Part shown: positions 12,471 through 24,800 of the stretch, piece after piece
Layout of the letters: each line of letters begins with the position of its first letter
Numbering within the stretch: the first letter of the stretch is position 1
NCBI GenBank assembly: GCA_036417435.1
Contig: CM070913.1
Location: 92,061,373 to 92,125,372, forward strand
DNA from: Inia geoffrensis
Lineage: Eukaryota; Chordata; Mammalia; Artiodactyla; Iniidae
Length of the DNA: 64,000 bases
Direction: 5' to 3'
Translations under genes and position numbers: made by a program
The notes under the pieces: generated by a model
What the model was told of the DNA's origin: nothing
Databases searched by the model: none
Seen by the model: the letters and a program-made list of their open reading frames with translations, nothing else

Positions 12471-13435
12471 GGGCATTCACTGGTTTACTAGAAAACCAAC
12501 TGGTTCATCACTGTGGCCCCTTCCATGAAACAGTGTTTGGGGGATATTGGGGCACCATTTTCAGAAACCATCCTTTCCGTGAACCCTCAGATCCACCCTT
12601 CCCGGTCACTCCAGCAAGAAACGAGGACACTGTCATGGACGCTTGATTCCCATGTGAAAGTTTACCTCTGGGTCTGGTCGCGGGCACTTAACCTTGGGGT
12701 CTTTTCCAGTTTCTCTACAGTTTCCCATCCTGCAGCTGCCCTCCTGGAATCCCTTCTGGTTGTCTTCTGTCATGCTGGGACTAGGAATATTCACTAGTGT
12801 TTGTTTTCACAGAGTTTTCAAACTTGAGTCTTGGCCTTAAACCAGGGAAATAAGAGGCTTTTTCCATCAGCCCACCACCATCCAAAACTGGCTTCCGGAA
12901 AAGCCCTGGGAACATTGTGGGCAGGACTTCTGATGAGCCAGAGAGAAGGGTATCCCAGTTGAGGCTTCCAAACAAGCTAGGCTTACTTGCCAGCCCTGAG
13001 CACCTGCCCACTGTGGTTGGGCTCCATGTCTATTGCCCAGGCGAAATCCTTCTTTCCTGCGAGTGGGGATTTATCCTCTCCCAGCTACCCTGGTACCTTG
13101 TCAGACGCTCAGCAATGGCTCCAAAGGTGGAGACCCTGTGGGGACATAGAGCCCAGGGCCCAGGCCTCTCCTCTTTCCCACGAGTCTCTGTGATACCAAC
13201 CCCACCTTCCAGGTCCGACACTGCAGAACTGAAGGCCGAGGTACATTGACCCCAGGATGTCAGTCCTTCAGTGCAACAGCAGAGCGCGTCACAGCTGCTT
13301 GTGCTTTGGCGACACTCAACCGGCACAGCCAGACCAGGGTACTTTGGGCTGATTCATTTGGCAAGAGCATCAAAGCCCAGAGAGGTTTGAGTCCAAGTCT
13401 TCTCCTCTTTTAACAATAAAATAAAACAGAAACAA
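12471..13435. other. Unique sequence
   Basis: About 1 kb without a recognisable repeat or a credible ORF. Confidence 0.6.
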
Positions 13436-13448
13436 AAACAAATCCTGG

Positions 13449-13660
13449 GGCTTCCCTGGTGCCGCAGTGGTTGGGAGTCCGCCTGCCGATGCAGGGGACG
13501 CGGGTTCGTGCCCCGGTCCGGGAAGATCCCACGTGCTGCGCGCGGAGCGGCTGGGCCCGTGAGCCATGGCCGCTGAGCCTGCGCGTCCGGAGCCTGTGCT
13601 CTGCAATGGGAGAGGCCACGGCAGTGAGAGGCCCGCGTACCGCAAAAACAAAACAAAACA
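13449..13660 (+). mobile_element. CHR-2-type SINE with target-site duplication
   Basis: Full-length copy from GGCTTCCCTGGTGCCGCAG to GCGTACCGC, then an A-rich tail of AAAAC units (to about 13680). AAACAAATCCTGG flanks it on the left (13436-13448) and right (about 13677-13689). Relative to most copies here there is a short insertion (TGCGCGCGGAGCGG) in the middle. Confidence 0.95.
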
Positions 13661-13734
13661 AAACAAACAACAAAAAAAACAAATCCTGGCATGAAGAGTA
13701 GCAAAACTCTGATTACCTTTCATCTTCTGCGTTT

Positions 13735-13862
13735 GCTAGAACAGAGGTGCCATGAGGGCATGACTCCTGTCTGGTTTTCCTCACCAGCATACCCCCTGCA
13801 CCGAACATCATCCCTGGCACACAGTAGGTGCTCAGGAAGTGTTCACTGGATGGTGTGCTGGT
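13735..13862 (+). mobile_element. LINE-2 3' end
   Basis: AGAGGTGCCATGAGGGCATG, then CATCATCCCTGGCACACAGT, AGGTGCTCAGGAAGTGTTCA is the L2 3' end. Confidence 0.75.
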
Positions 13863-14445
13863 TACTATTGCTAGATAAGAAACCACTTGAAACTTAACAG
13901 CGGAAGACAGCCGTTTTACTATACCCATGAGTCTGTGGATTAAGAGTTTGGATAGGGCACAACAGGGATGGCTTGTCCTTGCTCTGCAGCGTCTGAGGTC
14001 TCAGCTTTGAAGACCCAAGGTTGGGGGTGACTCAATGGCTGGAGCCTGGAGTCACCTGGAGGTCTCTTCACTCACGTACTTGGCATTTGCTTTCCGTCGG
14101 TTGGGACTTGGCTGGGTAGTCAGACACAGCACCTACATGGGCCTCTCCATGTGGTCTTAACACATGGATAGCTTGGCCTTCCTCACAGCATGGCAGTGTC
14201 TTCAAAAGAACCAGGAGGAAGGAGTGTCACCTTTTGTGACTTATTCTCAGAAGTCTGGTAGCATCACTTTTGTAGTCACCAGCCTGCTCAAATTCTAGGG
14301 GAAGGAACATAGATTTCTCCTCTTGATGTGAGAGTTGGGGTCAACGTTGCACTGTGAGAAGAAGATGTGAGATGGATGGTGACGTTGCAGCCATTTTGTG
14401 ACATACAGTCTGCCACAGACGGTGAATGGGTGAGACTCTGATAGG
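13857..14445 (+). mobile_element. Old LTR-like repeat (unassigned, second copy)
   Basis: GCTGGTTACTATTGCTAGAT, GGGCACAACAGGGATGGCTT, GAGCCTGGAGTCACCTGGAG and CATGGGCCTCTCCATGTGGT are of the same family as the copy at 9050-9548 but better preserved in the middle. It directly follows an L2 end. Confidence 0.55.
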
Positions 14446-14799
14446 ATAGTCGGTCAAGGTATCTTTGCAGTGACACGCTCCACCCCATTCCAGGTGTTTT
14501 AAAGTAGGCGTAGGCACCATAAAATAGCCTTAAACATCACTAAAAGTGGACAGATAGATCTCAGATTCAGAGTTGGATTAAAAGCATCTTCCTGGAGAAA
14601 ACAGCATATCAACCTGGGTGGTAACAGTGTTTGGGTTAAAAGTGAAGCCAGATCCATGTCAACATCCCGGTCATGATATTGTGCTGTAGTTTTGTCAGAT
14701 GTTATCATTATGGAGGAGACTGGGTAAAGATACACCGGCTCTCTCTGTGTTATTTTTTATGACTCTCCGATTATTTCAACAAAAATTTCAGTTAGAAGA
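14446..14799. other. Unique sequence
   Basis: AT-moderate stretch with no supported feature. Confidence 0.5.
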
Positions 14800-14965
14800 A
14801 TGTAAAGCCAGGCTCTTGGGATTCAACTCCCGATGCTACCACTAATCAGCTGGGTCCACGCACACCCACCACTTAATACATCTGGGCCTAGTTGCTCACC
14901 TGTAAGATGGGGCCAACAACAGTAGAGACTCCCCGCAATAGGATAAAATGCCTTTCTATTGGATC
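14800..14965 (+). mobile_element. MIR fragment
   Basis: Remnants CTCCCGATGCTACCACTAAT, CAGCTGGGTCC and CTCACCTGTAAGATGGGGCC follow the MIRb order. Strongly diverged. Confidence 0.55.
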
Positions 14966-15369
14966 CACAGGCATTCAAGACAACACAAGTCTTCTGAACG
15001 ACTGGAAAGAGAAAGCTAATGACTACCCTGGAAAGATCACCACGCCGGAATTTTTGCCCCAGAGATCTGCTGGACGGTTGTCTGTTAGCTGACTGAGGTT
15101 GGCTGCATGCGTTGCCTCGGACATCAGTAAAAAAGAGGCAGGGCGAAAAAACATAACAAGTGTTTAAAATACCTGGTCATTGGCCGAGGAGTCAAGACGC
15201 ACATGACCCCAAAGAACGACTTGACTGAGAACCTGTGTGCTGACCGTTTCCCAGACGCTGAAAGGCCTGTGCACAGAAAAGGGAAAATCCAAGCTCAGAA
15301 TCTGGAAGGTGACGCCCTGCACCAAGCTCTGCAGCTCTGGTCTCGTATTTAGTACTTCGAACAGCCCAT

Positions 15370-15480
15370 GAAACACTATTATGATAGATTGATAGATTAG
15401 CTCGTGAAGGCTCAGAGAGGCTGCCATTTGCTTAAGGCCACACAGCTCAGAAGTGGAGCAAACCACGGCTGGGAGCCGGT
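15370..15480 (+). mobile_element. MIR fragment
   Basis: AGGCTCAGAGAGGCTGCC, then TTAAGGCCACACAGCTCAGA is the conserved MIR core. Short fragment. Confidence 0.65.
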
Positions 15481-15799
15481 TGGCTGGCTCAGAAGTCTGT
15501 TTTCTCTGTTACTCCTTCCCCTGGGCCTGCTGCCAGAATCAGAGACAATCCCCCCGGCACTCTGCACACCACACTCCGACCCGCTCCCGAGGGGCCTTGT
15601 TGTTAACTCCCGTGCTTGCATTTTTGCCCACAGACGTGCTCACGCGGGAGCGGCTCCCCCTGCCAGGTGCAGCAACGTAAGCAATGCCGTGACTGGCGGC
15701 AGCAGAGCTCCTCCAGCCCCACCCCCAGAGCTCCACCGGGGCCAGCTGTGCCTGACCGTCGCACACGTGCCGGTGAGGGCGACCCCAGAAAAGCAGCCA

Positions 15800-15960
15800 G
15801 GGGGGCTCTGCAGCTAGACCACGCGTGTTTAAATCCCAGCGGGACGGCTGTGGCCTCAGCTTCCCCATCTGTAAAACAGGCATCACAAGAATGCCAACAT
15901 CGTGGGACCCTTTGGAGGATGAAATGAGGTGATACCTGCACAGAGCTTTGGGCTCCCCAG
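15800..15960 (+). mobile_element. MIR fragment
   Basis: TTTAAATCCCAGCGGGACGG, CCTCAGCTTCCCCATCTGTA and AAACAGGCATCA, with GGATGAAATGAGGTGATACC later, follow the MIRb order. Confidence 0.7.
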
Positions 15961-16624
15961 AGAGACATCTAGATAAAGTGAGCAAAAGAAAGGGACCAAA
16001 AGCATCAAATTCAACGGCACGTCTTCCCTGCACCTTCCTGGACTGTCCATCTTACGGGGGGGAAGGGATTCTAAAGCCTTTTCAGGACTCTCCCAAACAA
16101 GTGGAGGAGTATGTTTGTTCTCAGATCCCATCTGCACCCTCTCCACCCTACTGGGCATCAAAGCAAGCTTCACGTCCGGGCTCCCTTGCCATCTGGCTTA
16201 GGGTAGATTCAAACAGAGGGAGACTGACCAAGGTGGGCAGAAACAGGGAGCATGGCCAGAGGAGGCGGTGTCTCGCCCCCCCCGCCCCACCGCCTGCTCT
16301 GGCACATGTGGCTTTTCCTCCGTGGCTCCAGCCCCCACTGAGGGTCCGTCCTCCTGGGTCCCACTCCTGCTGTGCAAGCCCCGGCCTCAGGTTTAGATCC
16401 GGCTGGCTTCCCAGGTCAGGCGACACCGTCTTCTCCTGCTGTCCCTGCGGCCCACGCGGGCAGTGGCTCCCTGCCCCTGCTGCTCTCTGGGCGCTGACAT
16501 GCCCTGCTGGGAAGCTGCAGGATCCTGTGGGGCACGGATGGAATTTGAAGCCAGGCATCTGCAGGTCTTGAACCACAGCATCCCTGACCCAACGAGCCTC
16601 TCCCCCGCAAACCCCAGATACTCT
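15961..16624. other. GC-rich unique sequence
   Basis: Long open frames occur on both strands (207 and 178 residues), but they mirror each other, are Pro/Arg/Ser-rich and lack known domains. I see no gene. Confidence 0.55.
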
Positions 16625-16985
16625 TGGTAGTGGGTTGAACGGTGTCTCCCCCAAATGCATGTTCACCCCAGAAGGTGACCTCATTTGGAATAAGGGTCTC
16701 TGAAGATGTCATGAAGTTAAGGACCGAATGAGATCCCACTGGATCAGGGTGGGCCCTCTGTTCAATGATGGGCGCCCTTAAGGAAGAGGACAAACAGAGA
16801 CGCGTGATGACAAAGGTAGAGACCGGGATGAAGATTCTATCAGCCCAGGAATGCCAAGGACCGCCGGCCACCCCAGGAGTTGGGGAAACAAGGAACAGAT
16901 GCCCCCAGAGGCTCCACGAGGAGCCGGCCCTGCTGACACCTCCGTTTCAGACGCGTCTGGCCTCCAGACCCGTGACACCCACAGA
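16625..16985 (+). mobile_element. MLT1-type LTR fragment
   Basis: GTAGTGGGTTGAACGGTGTC, TCCCCCAAATGCATGTTCAC, GGTGACCTCATTTGGAATAA and GGATCAGGGTGGGCCCTC follow the MLT1 5' half. The 3' half is degraded. Confidence 0.7.
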
Positions 16986-17440
16986 CCCTTCATCTGGGAT
17001 TCGACTCCACTGGCCGCTCCCCCAACTGGGCGCCCCTGGGAGGTGGGTCCTCCACGAGGCCCAGGTGCAAAGTGCACAGTTGCCCTTTAAATACATTAAA
17101 AGAGATCCCGTGAAGAGAAAAAAAATAAACCCGATGAACAAGATAAGACTTCAACTTGGACTTGAAAGATGGGGGGAGAACAAGACAAAGCGGGGCCCGG
17201 GCAGAATCAACGCAGCTCAGCTCCCACTGCCTCAGGCCATTAAACCACCGGCGATCTTGGGAAAACAGCTCAGCAAGGCAGGCCCCTCCCGTGTGCACGT
17301 CTGCGGCCTGTGCCTGCCCAGGCCCAGCCGTCCCCGTGGCAACGGCAGACACTGGTCAGGGCAGGCCGAGCTGTGGCACACCGGCAGCCCCAGGGCTGAA
17401 CACACTCACATCGAGGGCTGACGGGGGACGGGCTACGGTG
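16986..17440. other. GC-rich unique sequence
   Basis: No gene or repeat recognised. It leads into the GT microsatellite. Confidence 0.5.
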
Positions 17441-17647
17441 GCAGGGGTGTGTGTGTGTGTCTGTGGGCGTATGTGTGTGCAAGTGTGCATGGGTATGTAT
17501 GTGTGAGCGTGCGTGCACGTGTCCATGTGTGCTGTGTGCATGTGCATGTGCATGTATATGTGTGTAGGTGTGCATGCATGCATGTGTATGCATGTACACA
17601 TGTGCGATGTGTGTGCATATGCATGTTTGTGTGTGTCATGTGTGTAT

Positions 17648-17694
<47 letters not shown>

Positions 17695-17695
17695 G
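17441..17695 (+). repeat. GT-rich microsatellite
   Basis: Interrupted GT/GC/AT dinucleotides (17441-17650), then about 22 clean GT units (about 17649-17692). Many GCATGCATGT blocks occur in the first part. Potential length polymorphism. Confidence 0.9.
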
Positions 17696-18044
17696 GAGGG
17701 TCTGTTCCTTCCACCCAGTGGCTCTGCCATCCCCTGGGGCTCTGAGACCCCCGCTGGGTCCTCCATGCCTGGCTCACAGATAAAGAAAGAGAGACGACAT
17801 CCAGCAGAACTGGAGAGTTTGCAGGGGCCACCCTGGAAACATGACGTCACCTCCTTCCAATGCCATTGGCCACACTGGGTCATGTGGCCACGTTCAACTA
17901 CAAGGGGACCAAGAAAGGTCCCATTCTGCATCCCGAGAGGAAGGGAAACGGGCCTGGGGATCACACGGCACTGCCTCCCCACCCAGCTCTGACATCCGCA
18001 TTCTCAGTGCGTGTTTCATGTGGGGACAGCCTCCTGCCCTCCCT
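17696..18044. other. Unique sequence with CRE and CCAAT motifs
   Basis: A perfect TGACGTCA (17842-17849) is followed by CCAAT (17857-17861) and ATTGG (17865-17869). No transcript is evident. Confidence 0.4.
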
Positions 18045-18232
18045 TATCCCACCCCTCTAGGTGGTCACAAAGCACCGAGCTGATCTCCCTGTGCTATGCG
18101 GCTGCTTCCCGCTAGCTATCTATTTTACATTTGGTAGTGTGTATATGTCAGTGCCACTGTCTCACTTCATCCCAGCTTACCCTTCCCCCTCCCCGTGTCC
18201 CCAGGTCCACTCTCTATGTCTGCGTCTTTATA
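18045..18232 (-). mobile_element. L1 3'UTR fragment, minus strand
   Basis: The stretch matches the minus-strand L1 3'UTR seen at 21655-21845 in order and wording: ATCCCACCCCTCTAGGTGGT, TGATCTCCCTGTGCTATG, GCTAGCTATCTATTTTAC, TACCCTTCCCCCTCCCC. It lacks the 3' tail and ORF2. Confidence 0.85.
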
Positions 18233-18374
18233 TGTTACAGTCTTGAAGCAGGATTTCTTCCTCAGGAAACCTCAGTGTTTGCTCTTAAGGCTGTCAGCTA
18301 ATTGGATAAGGACCACCCACCTCCCGAAGGATAATTTCCCGAATTTAAAGTCACCCGATGGTGGATGCTAACAA

Positions 18375-18550
18375 CAGCCATGAAATACCTTCGCAGCAAC
18401 ACCGCGAGATTAGGGTTTGATGAAACTGCCTCACCGAGTAGACACATAAACCTGACCATCACATGCTACGTTTTTCAGATGAGAAGTTAGAGGCTCAGAG
18501 AGGTCACCACCCTGCCCAAGGTCACAGAGCTAGTAATCAGTGGAGCAGAC
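18375..18550 (+). mobile_element. MIR fragment
   Basis: TTTTTCAGATGAGAAGTTAG, AGGCTCAGAGAGGTCACC and CCCAAGGTCACAGAGCTAGT are the MIR core region. Confidence 0.8.
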
Positions 18551-18622
18551 TGGGCGGCCGCGTCTTTGGATCTCCGTTGCCTGTGCTTTAAAACCAGCAA
18601 AGTGTCAACCACTTCAACTTCT

Positions 18623-18743
18623 TTATTGTTTCTGGCCACCCCGCATGGCACGCGGGGTCCTAGTTCCCCGACCATGGATGGAACCTGCGCCCCCTGCGGT
18701 GGAAGCGCAGAGTCCCAACCACTGGAGCACCGGGGATGTCCCT
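18623..18743 (-). mobile_element. CHR-1-type SINE, minus strand
   Basis: The plus strand reads the reversed SINE: TTCCCCGACCATGGATGGAA to ACCGGGGATGTCCCT. CAACCACTTCAACTTCT (18606-18622) and CAACCACCTCAACTTCT (18744-18760) are flanking duplications with one mismatch. Confidence 0.9.
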
Positions 18744-18760
18744 CAACCACCTCAACTTCT

Positions 18761-20029
18761 GTTGACCTGAGTCACAGGCGTGGGGCACAAGGGGGACCCC
18801 AATCTTGAGCGGGACCCAGGAAGGCAGAACATCCACCATCAAGCACGCCCTGTTGCCAAGAACTCTGTCCTCCTGCCTGAGAAGTTTTTCCATGCAAGGG
18901 GATGGATGGGATGGTGACCCCTAGGAGATCCCAGTGGTACCCCAGTCCTATCCTAGCTTTGCAGACCACCCAGAAATTTCTCCACTGCCTCTTCTCCTGA
19001 GCCCTCCTGCCACAGCTAACCCAGCCCAGGCTAATGGATCGCTACAGAAAGAGAAGTTTCCAGCAAAATACCGTCTCATAATCCTTTTAAGAGGGGCCCT
19101 CGCAGAAGTAGGCGTGCAACAACACTTAGCTCTCAAAAGCAATGCAAGAGGAAAAATCTCTCCCTACATATTCCACAGACCCTCCCGCGGGGTCCCAGTG
19201 ACTGTCATATTGTTTCCAGTTGTGTTTATGGTAAACTCAGGGCCATAAAATGCCTTTGTCGTCCTCATAAGAGACAGAAGGAGTCTTAGGAGATAAATTT
19301 TCATTCCAAAACTTTGAGGTGCATTTTCCAGGTGGTGGATTGAAACAGAAAAACATGAAGTGGCTCAGGACAGACCATGTTTCCCTCCAAGCCAGAGATT
19401 AAAAAGTGAAAAGCATTAGGTTAAGATGGAAAGGAAAAGAGAGATTTTGCAAATTGAGTGTATACAGCCCGAGGAAAGGGCTGGAGGTTGAGCCCACGGA
19501 ATGTTGAAAACTCTCCAAACACAGGCAAGAGGGGCGGGTCAGAAGGGCTGATGTGCAGCTTCTGGGTTGCAAGGAATACAGCAGAGGCCCTCCTAACTGT
19601 CAAAGGGAGATGGAGGTGTTTTTGAGGGGCCTAGTCCCAGCCCCGGGGGTAGCTGTCTTGGGGCTCTGGGCATCACTTGGCTCTGTGCCCTTGGGTCAGC
19701 ATCTCCACCACTCTGGTGTTACCTCATCTCACCCCTGGAAACCTGTCCATCCAGATAGGGGACTGGGGTGGCGTGGGGCTCGAGCCCTCCCACATCCTCA
19801 GCACCACCCCAAAACTGGATGAACAGCCAGCTTGCACTCTGCACTGGGAACGGAAACCAAAACCAAGCTTGCCTTGTGTGCACCCCACACCAGAACCGAA
19901 AAGTCAACCTCCTGTTGGCCCGGAACCCCAATCACCAAGCGTTTCAGGGAGAGCAAAACCACAGCTAGGTTGATTTTTCTAAAATGGTGTAAATATGATA
20001 CTGAAGATAAAATGTTACATTGAGAAGTA
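18761..20029. other. Unique sequence
   Basis: About 1.27 kb without a recognised repeat. Short frames show no conserved domain. Confidence 0.55.
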
Positions 20030-20420
20030 AAAAACTGGAAATGATCTTAACGTCCAATACCGGGGGAATTCATGAAGCATTGTGACACAGTGGAGTGTGG
20101 ACTGGCCATCACAGTGATCTTTTAAAGGAATATTGATGACAGGGAAAGATTCTCATGGTATCTTATTGAGTGAACAGTAAAGCAGGTTATGAAAAGGTAG
20201 GTACAGTAAGATTGCGCTTATAGAATCATACATAATTGCGGTAGGTAGACTTTCCAAAAAAAACACCCCAAACCAAAATAGCCTGCAAGGCTCTGCGTGA
20301 AACAGCAAAAGCATGGGGGTCTCCAGGGGGCGGATTCCGGTTTTCACTTTAATCTTTTTGCCTGTGTTTTATGTTTTACACACTTTATCTACGAACATGT
20401 GCTCATTCTGTGATCAGAAA
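20030..20420 (+). mobile_element. Old L1 3' fragment (L1ME-like)
   Basis: GGAAATGATCTTAACGTCCA, then a sequence reading like the old L1 block on missing-one-base-pair growth (GAATTCATGAAGCATTGTGA), and ATAGAATCATACATAA mark a diverged LINE-1 end. The boundaries and subfamily are uncertain. Confidence 0.5.
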
Positions 20421-20964
20421 GTAAGCTTTTATTATTATTTTTAAGACAGCTTTGCAAAAGGGATTTCTGGGAAGGATCAAATTTCAGAGGACAGTGTGGT
20501 TGGGACCAGTTTCATGATAGCTCTGTTAGTGACGCCCAGCCCCCTCCCAGGGGCACGGCCAAGGCCACCCGTGGTCTGGATCCCCGCCAACATCATCAGA
20601 ACCTCATCCTGTTACCCCACGGCTCTGCCTACCGCCCCTCCTTCCTGTGACATCAGCACCACCGGGCAGGCAAGGCCTAGGACACAGTGGTTGAGTGACA
20701 GGGGGAGGGTTGTATCTGTGTCTTTGCTGGCACTTGTGGACCCAGTGGACCAATGAGGGCCCAAAGCCCTGAGTCCCAGGGGTGGACCAAGCCATTCAGG
20801 GCGCCCCCGCTGCCGTGGGTTCTCAGCAACACAGAGGGGGTCATCGGCTTCCACAGCTACATCATGCAAACCATCCGTGTTCTTCTTCTTAACCTGTAAC
20901 AGCTCAGAAGTCACACTCTGACTAGCCCCTTCGAGGGCTCTTTCCTCCCACCCAGCACCAAGTG
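20421..20964. other. Unique sequence
   Basis: No gene or repeat recognised. The preceding L1-like stretch contains a CTCF-like CTCCAGGGGGCG at 20321-20332. Confidence 0.5.
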
Positions 20965-21178
20965 AATGATGAAGGTCACAGGCTCTGGGGCAGTGGGCAC
21001 AGGCTCTGCCCCGTGGCTCTCGGTGACCTTGAGCAGGTTGCTTAACCTCCACGGCCTCAGTTTTCAGGGCTGTAAAATGGGGATAGTAATGTCTGATCTA
21101 CCTCTGGCACTTGTGGTGAGGATTAGATGATGTAAAAACACAAAGGAAGTGCTGGGGCAGTGTTGCTATTATCAAAAC
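20965..21178 (+). mobile_element. MIR (MIRb-like)
   Basis: GGTGACCTTGAGCAGGTTGC, TTAACCTCCACGGCCTCAGT, TGTAAAATGGGGATAGTAAT and GTGAGGATTAGATGATGTAA follow the MIRb consensus in order. Confidence 0.88.
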
Positions 21179-21886
21179 TGAGGATGATTTCCACATAGAG
21201 CTGGACAAGTGTTCTTCACACCGTCTGTCCATCCATCCAAACTCAGGCCTGGGCACCACAGAGAGGGGAAAAAAAACTGAGAGAGAAAGGAAATTCTTGT
21301 CTCCAAGTAGGCAACGTCTTCAGAGGTCTGAGTCAGAGAGAACAGGACAGCTCTGGCCATACTCAACAGCGTGACCCTGATTGGAGGAGAGATGAGGGGG
21401 AGGGGACAGTCAGCCAACGCTGGCAGGACCGGGCACAGCAGTGTCACTGACGTCACAGCAACGTCTCTGTGCTGGTGTCTGAGGACAGAATTTTTTTTGG
21501 TTTTGTTTTATTTTTTTTTTTAACATCTTTATTGGAGTATAATTGCTTTACAGTGATGTGTTAGTTTCTGCTTTATAACAAAGTGAATCAGTTATACATA
21601 TACACATATCCCCATATCTCTTCCCTGTTGCATCTCCCTCCCTCCCACCCTCCATATCCCACCCCTTTATGTGGTCAAAAAGCACCGAACTGATCTCCCT
21701 GTGCTATGAGGCTTCTTCCCACTAGCTATCTATTTTACGTTTCATAGTGTATTATATGTCCATGCCACTCTCTCACTTCGTCACAGCTTACCCTTCCCCC
21801 TCCCCATATCCTTAAGTACATTCTCTAGTAGGTCTCTGTCTTTATTCCCATCTTGGCCCTAGGTTCTTCATGACCATTTTTTTTTC

Positions 21887-24800
21887 TTAGATTCCATATA
21901 CATGTGTTAGCATATGGTATTTGTTTTTCTCTTTCTAACTTACTTCACTCTGTATGACAGACTGTAGGTCCATCCACCTCACTACAAATAACTCAATTTC
22001 ATTTCTTTTTATGGCTGAGTAATATTCCATTGTATATACGTGCCACATCTTCTTTATCCATTCATCTGTTGATGGACACGTAGGTTGCTTCAGTGTCCTG
22101 GCTATTGTAAATAGAGCTGCAGTGAACATTGTGGTACATGACTCTTCTTAAATTGTGGTTTTCTCAGGGTATATGCCCAGTAGTGGGATTGCTGGGTCAA
22201 ATGGTAGTTCTATTTTTAGTTTTTTAATGAACCTCCATACTGTTCTCCATAGTGGCTGTATCAATTTACATTCCCACTAACAGTGCAAGAGGGTCCCCTT
22301 TTCTCCACACCCTCTCCAGCATTTATTGTTTCTAGATTTTTTGATGATGGCCATTCTGACTGGTGTGAGATGATACCTCATTGTAGTTTTGATTTGCATT
22401 TCTCTAATGATTAAAGATGTTGAGCATTCTTTCATGTGTTTGTTGGCAGTCTGTATATCTTCTTTGGAGAAATGCCTATTTAGGTCTTCTGCCCATTTCT
22501 GGATTGGGCTGTTTGATTTTTTGATATTGAGCTGCATGAGCCACTTGTAAATTTTGGAGATTAATCCTTTGTCAGTTGCTTCACTTGCAAATATTTTCTC
22601 CCATTCTGACAGTTGTCTTTTCATCTTGTTTATGGTTCGCTTTGCTGTGCAAAAGCTTTTAAATTTCATTAGGTCCCATTTGTTTATTTTTGTTTATATT
22701 TTCATTTCTATAGAAGATGGGTCAAAAAAGGATCTTGCTGTGATTTATGTCATGGAGTGTTCGGCCTATGTTTTCCTCTAAGAGTTTGATAGTGTCTGGC
22801 CTTACATTTAGGTATTTAATCCACTTTGAGTTTATTTTTGTGTGTGGTGTTAGGGAATGTTCTAATTTCATACTTTTACACGTAGCTGTCCAGTTCTCCC
22901 AGCACCACCTATTGAAGAGGCTGTCTTTTCTCCACTGTATATTCTTGCCTCGTTTATCAAAGATAAGGTGACCATATGTGTGTGCATTTATCTCTGGGCT
23001 TTCTATCCTGTTCCATTGATCTATATTTCTGTTTTTGTGCCAGTACCATACTGTCTTGATTACTGTAGCTTTGTAGTATAGTCTGAAGTCCAGGAGCCTG
23101 ATTCTTCCAGCTCCGTTTTTCTACCTCAAGGTTGCTCTGGTTATTCGGGGTCTTATGTGTTTCCATACAAATTGTGAAATTTTTTGTTCTATTTCTGTGA
23201 AAAATGCCAGTGGTAATTTGATAGGGATTGCATTGAATCTGTAGATTGCTTTGGGTAGTACAGTCATTTTCACAATGTTGATTCTTCCAATCCAAGAACA
23301 TGGTATATTTCTCCATCTATTTGTATCATCTTTAATTTCTTTCATCAGTGTCTTATAATTTTCTGCATACAGGTCTTTTGTCTCCTTAGGTAGGTTTATT
23401 CCTAGATATTTTATTCTTTTTGTTGCAATGGTAAATGGGAGTGTTTTCTTAATTTCACTTTCAGATTTTTCATCATTAGTGTATAGGAATGCTAGAGACT
23501 TCTGTGCATTAATTTTGTATCCTGCAACTTTACCAAATTCATTGATTAGCTCTTGTAGTTTTCTGGTAGCATCTTTAGGATTCTCTAACTATAGCATCAT
23601 GTCATCTGCAAAGAGTGACTGCTTTACTTCTTCTTTTCTGATTTGGATTCCTTTTATTTCTTTTTCTTCTCTGATTGCTGTGGCTAAAACTTCCAAAACT
23701 ATGTTGAATAATTGTGGTGAGAGTGGCCAACCTTGTCTTGTTCCTGATCTTAGTGGAAATAGTTTCAATTTTTCACCATTGAGGACGATGTTGGCTGTGG
23801 GTTTGTCATAGATGACCTTTATTATGTTGAGGAAAGTTCCCTCTATGCCTACTTTCTGGAGGGTTTTTATCATAAATGGGTGTTGAATTTTGTTGAAAGC
23901 TTTCTCTGCATCTATTGAGATTATCGTATGGTTTTTCTCCTTCAATTTGTTAATATGGTGTATCACGTTGATTGATTTGCGTATATTGAAGAATCCTTGC
24001 CTTCCTGGGATAAACCCCACTTGATCATGGTGTATGATCCTTTTAATGTGCTGTTGGATTCTGTTTGCTGGTATGTTGTTGAGGGTTTTTGCATCTATGT
24101 TCATCAGTGATATTGGCCTGTAGTTACCTTTCTTTGTGACATCTTTGTCTGGTTTTGGTATCAGGGTGATGATGGCCTCATAGAATGAGTTTGGGAGTGT
24201 TCCTCCCCCTGCTATATTTTAGAAGACTTTGAGAAGGATGGGTGTTAGCTCTTCTCTAAATGTTTGATAGAATTCGCCTGTGAAGCCATCTGGTCCTGGG
24301 CTTTTGTTTGTTGGAAGATTTTTAATCACAGTTTCAATACCAGTCCTTGTGATTGGTCTGTTCATTTTTTCTATTTCTTCCTGGCTCAGTCTCAGAAGGT
24401 TGTGCATTTCTAAGAATTTGTCCATTTCTTCCAGGTTTTCCATTTTTTTTGCATAGAGTTGCTTGTAGTAATCTCTCATGATGCTTTGTATTTCTGCAGT
24501 GTCAGTTGTTACTTCTCTTTTATCATTTCTAATTCTGTTGATTTGAGTCTTCTCCCTTTTTTTCTTGATGAGTCTGGCTAATGGTTTATCAATTTTGTTT
24601 ATCTTCTGAAAGAACCAGATTTTCGTTTTATTGATCTTTGCTATCATTTCCTGCATTTCTTTTTCATTTATTTCTGATCTGGTCTTTATGATTTCTTTCC
24701 TTCTGCTAACTTTGGGGTTCTTTTGTTCTTCTTTCTCTAATTGCTTTAGGTGTAAGGTTAGGTTGTTTATTCGAGATGTTTCCTGTTTCTTAAGGTAGGC

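Noticed and set aside
15404..16684. Several 100-200-residue frames on both strands
   Set aside because: GC-rich noncoding DNA. The frames overlap on opposite strands and show no domain, start context or splice pattern.
17270..17992. His/Thr- and Cys/Val-rich frames
   Set aside because: Products of the GT microsatellite.
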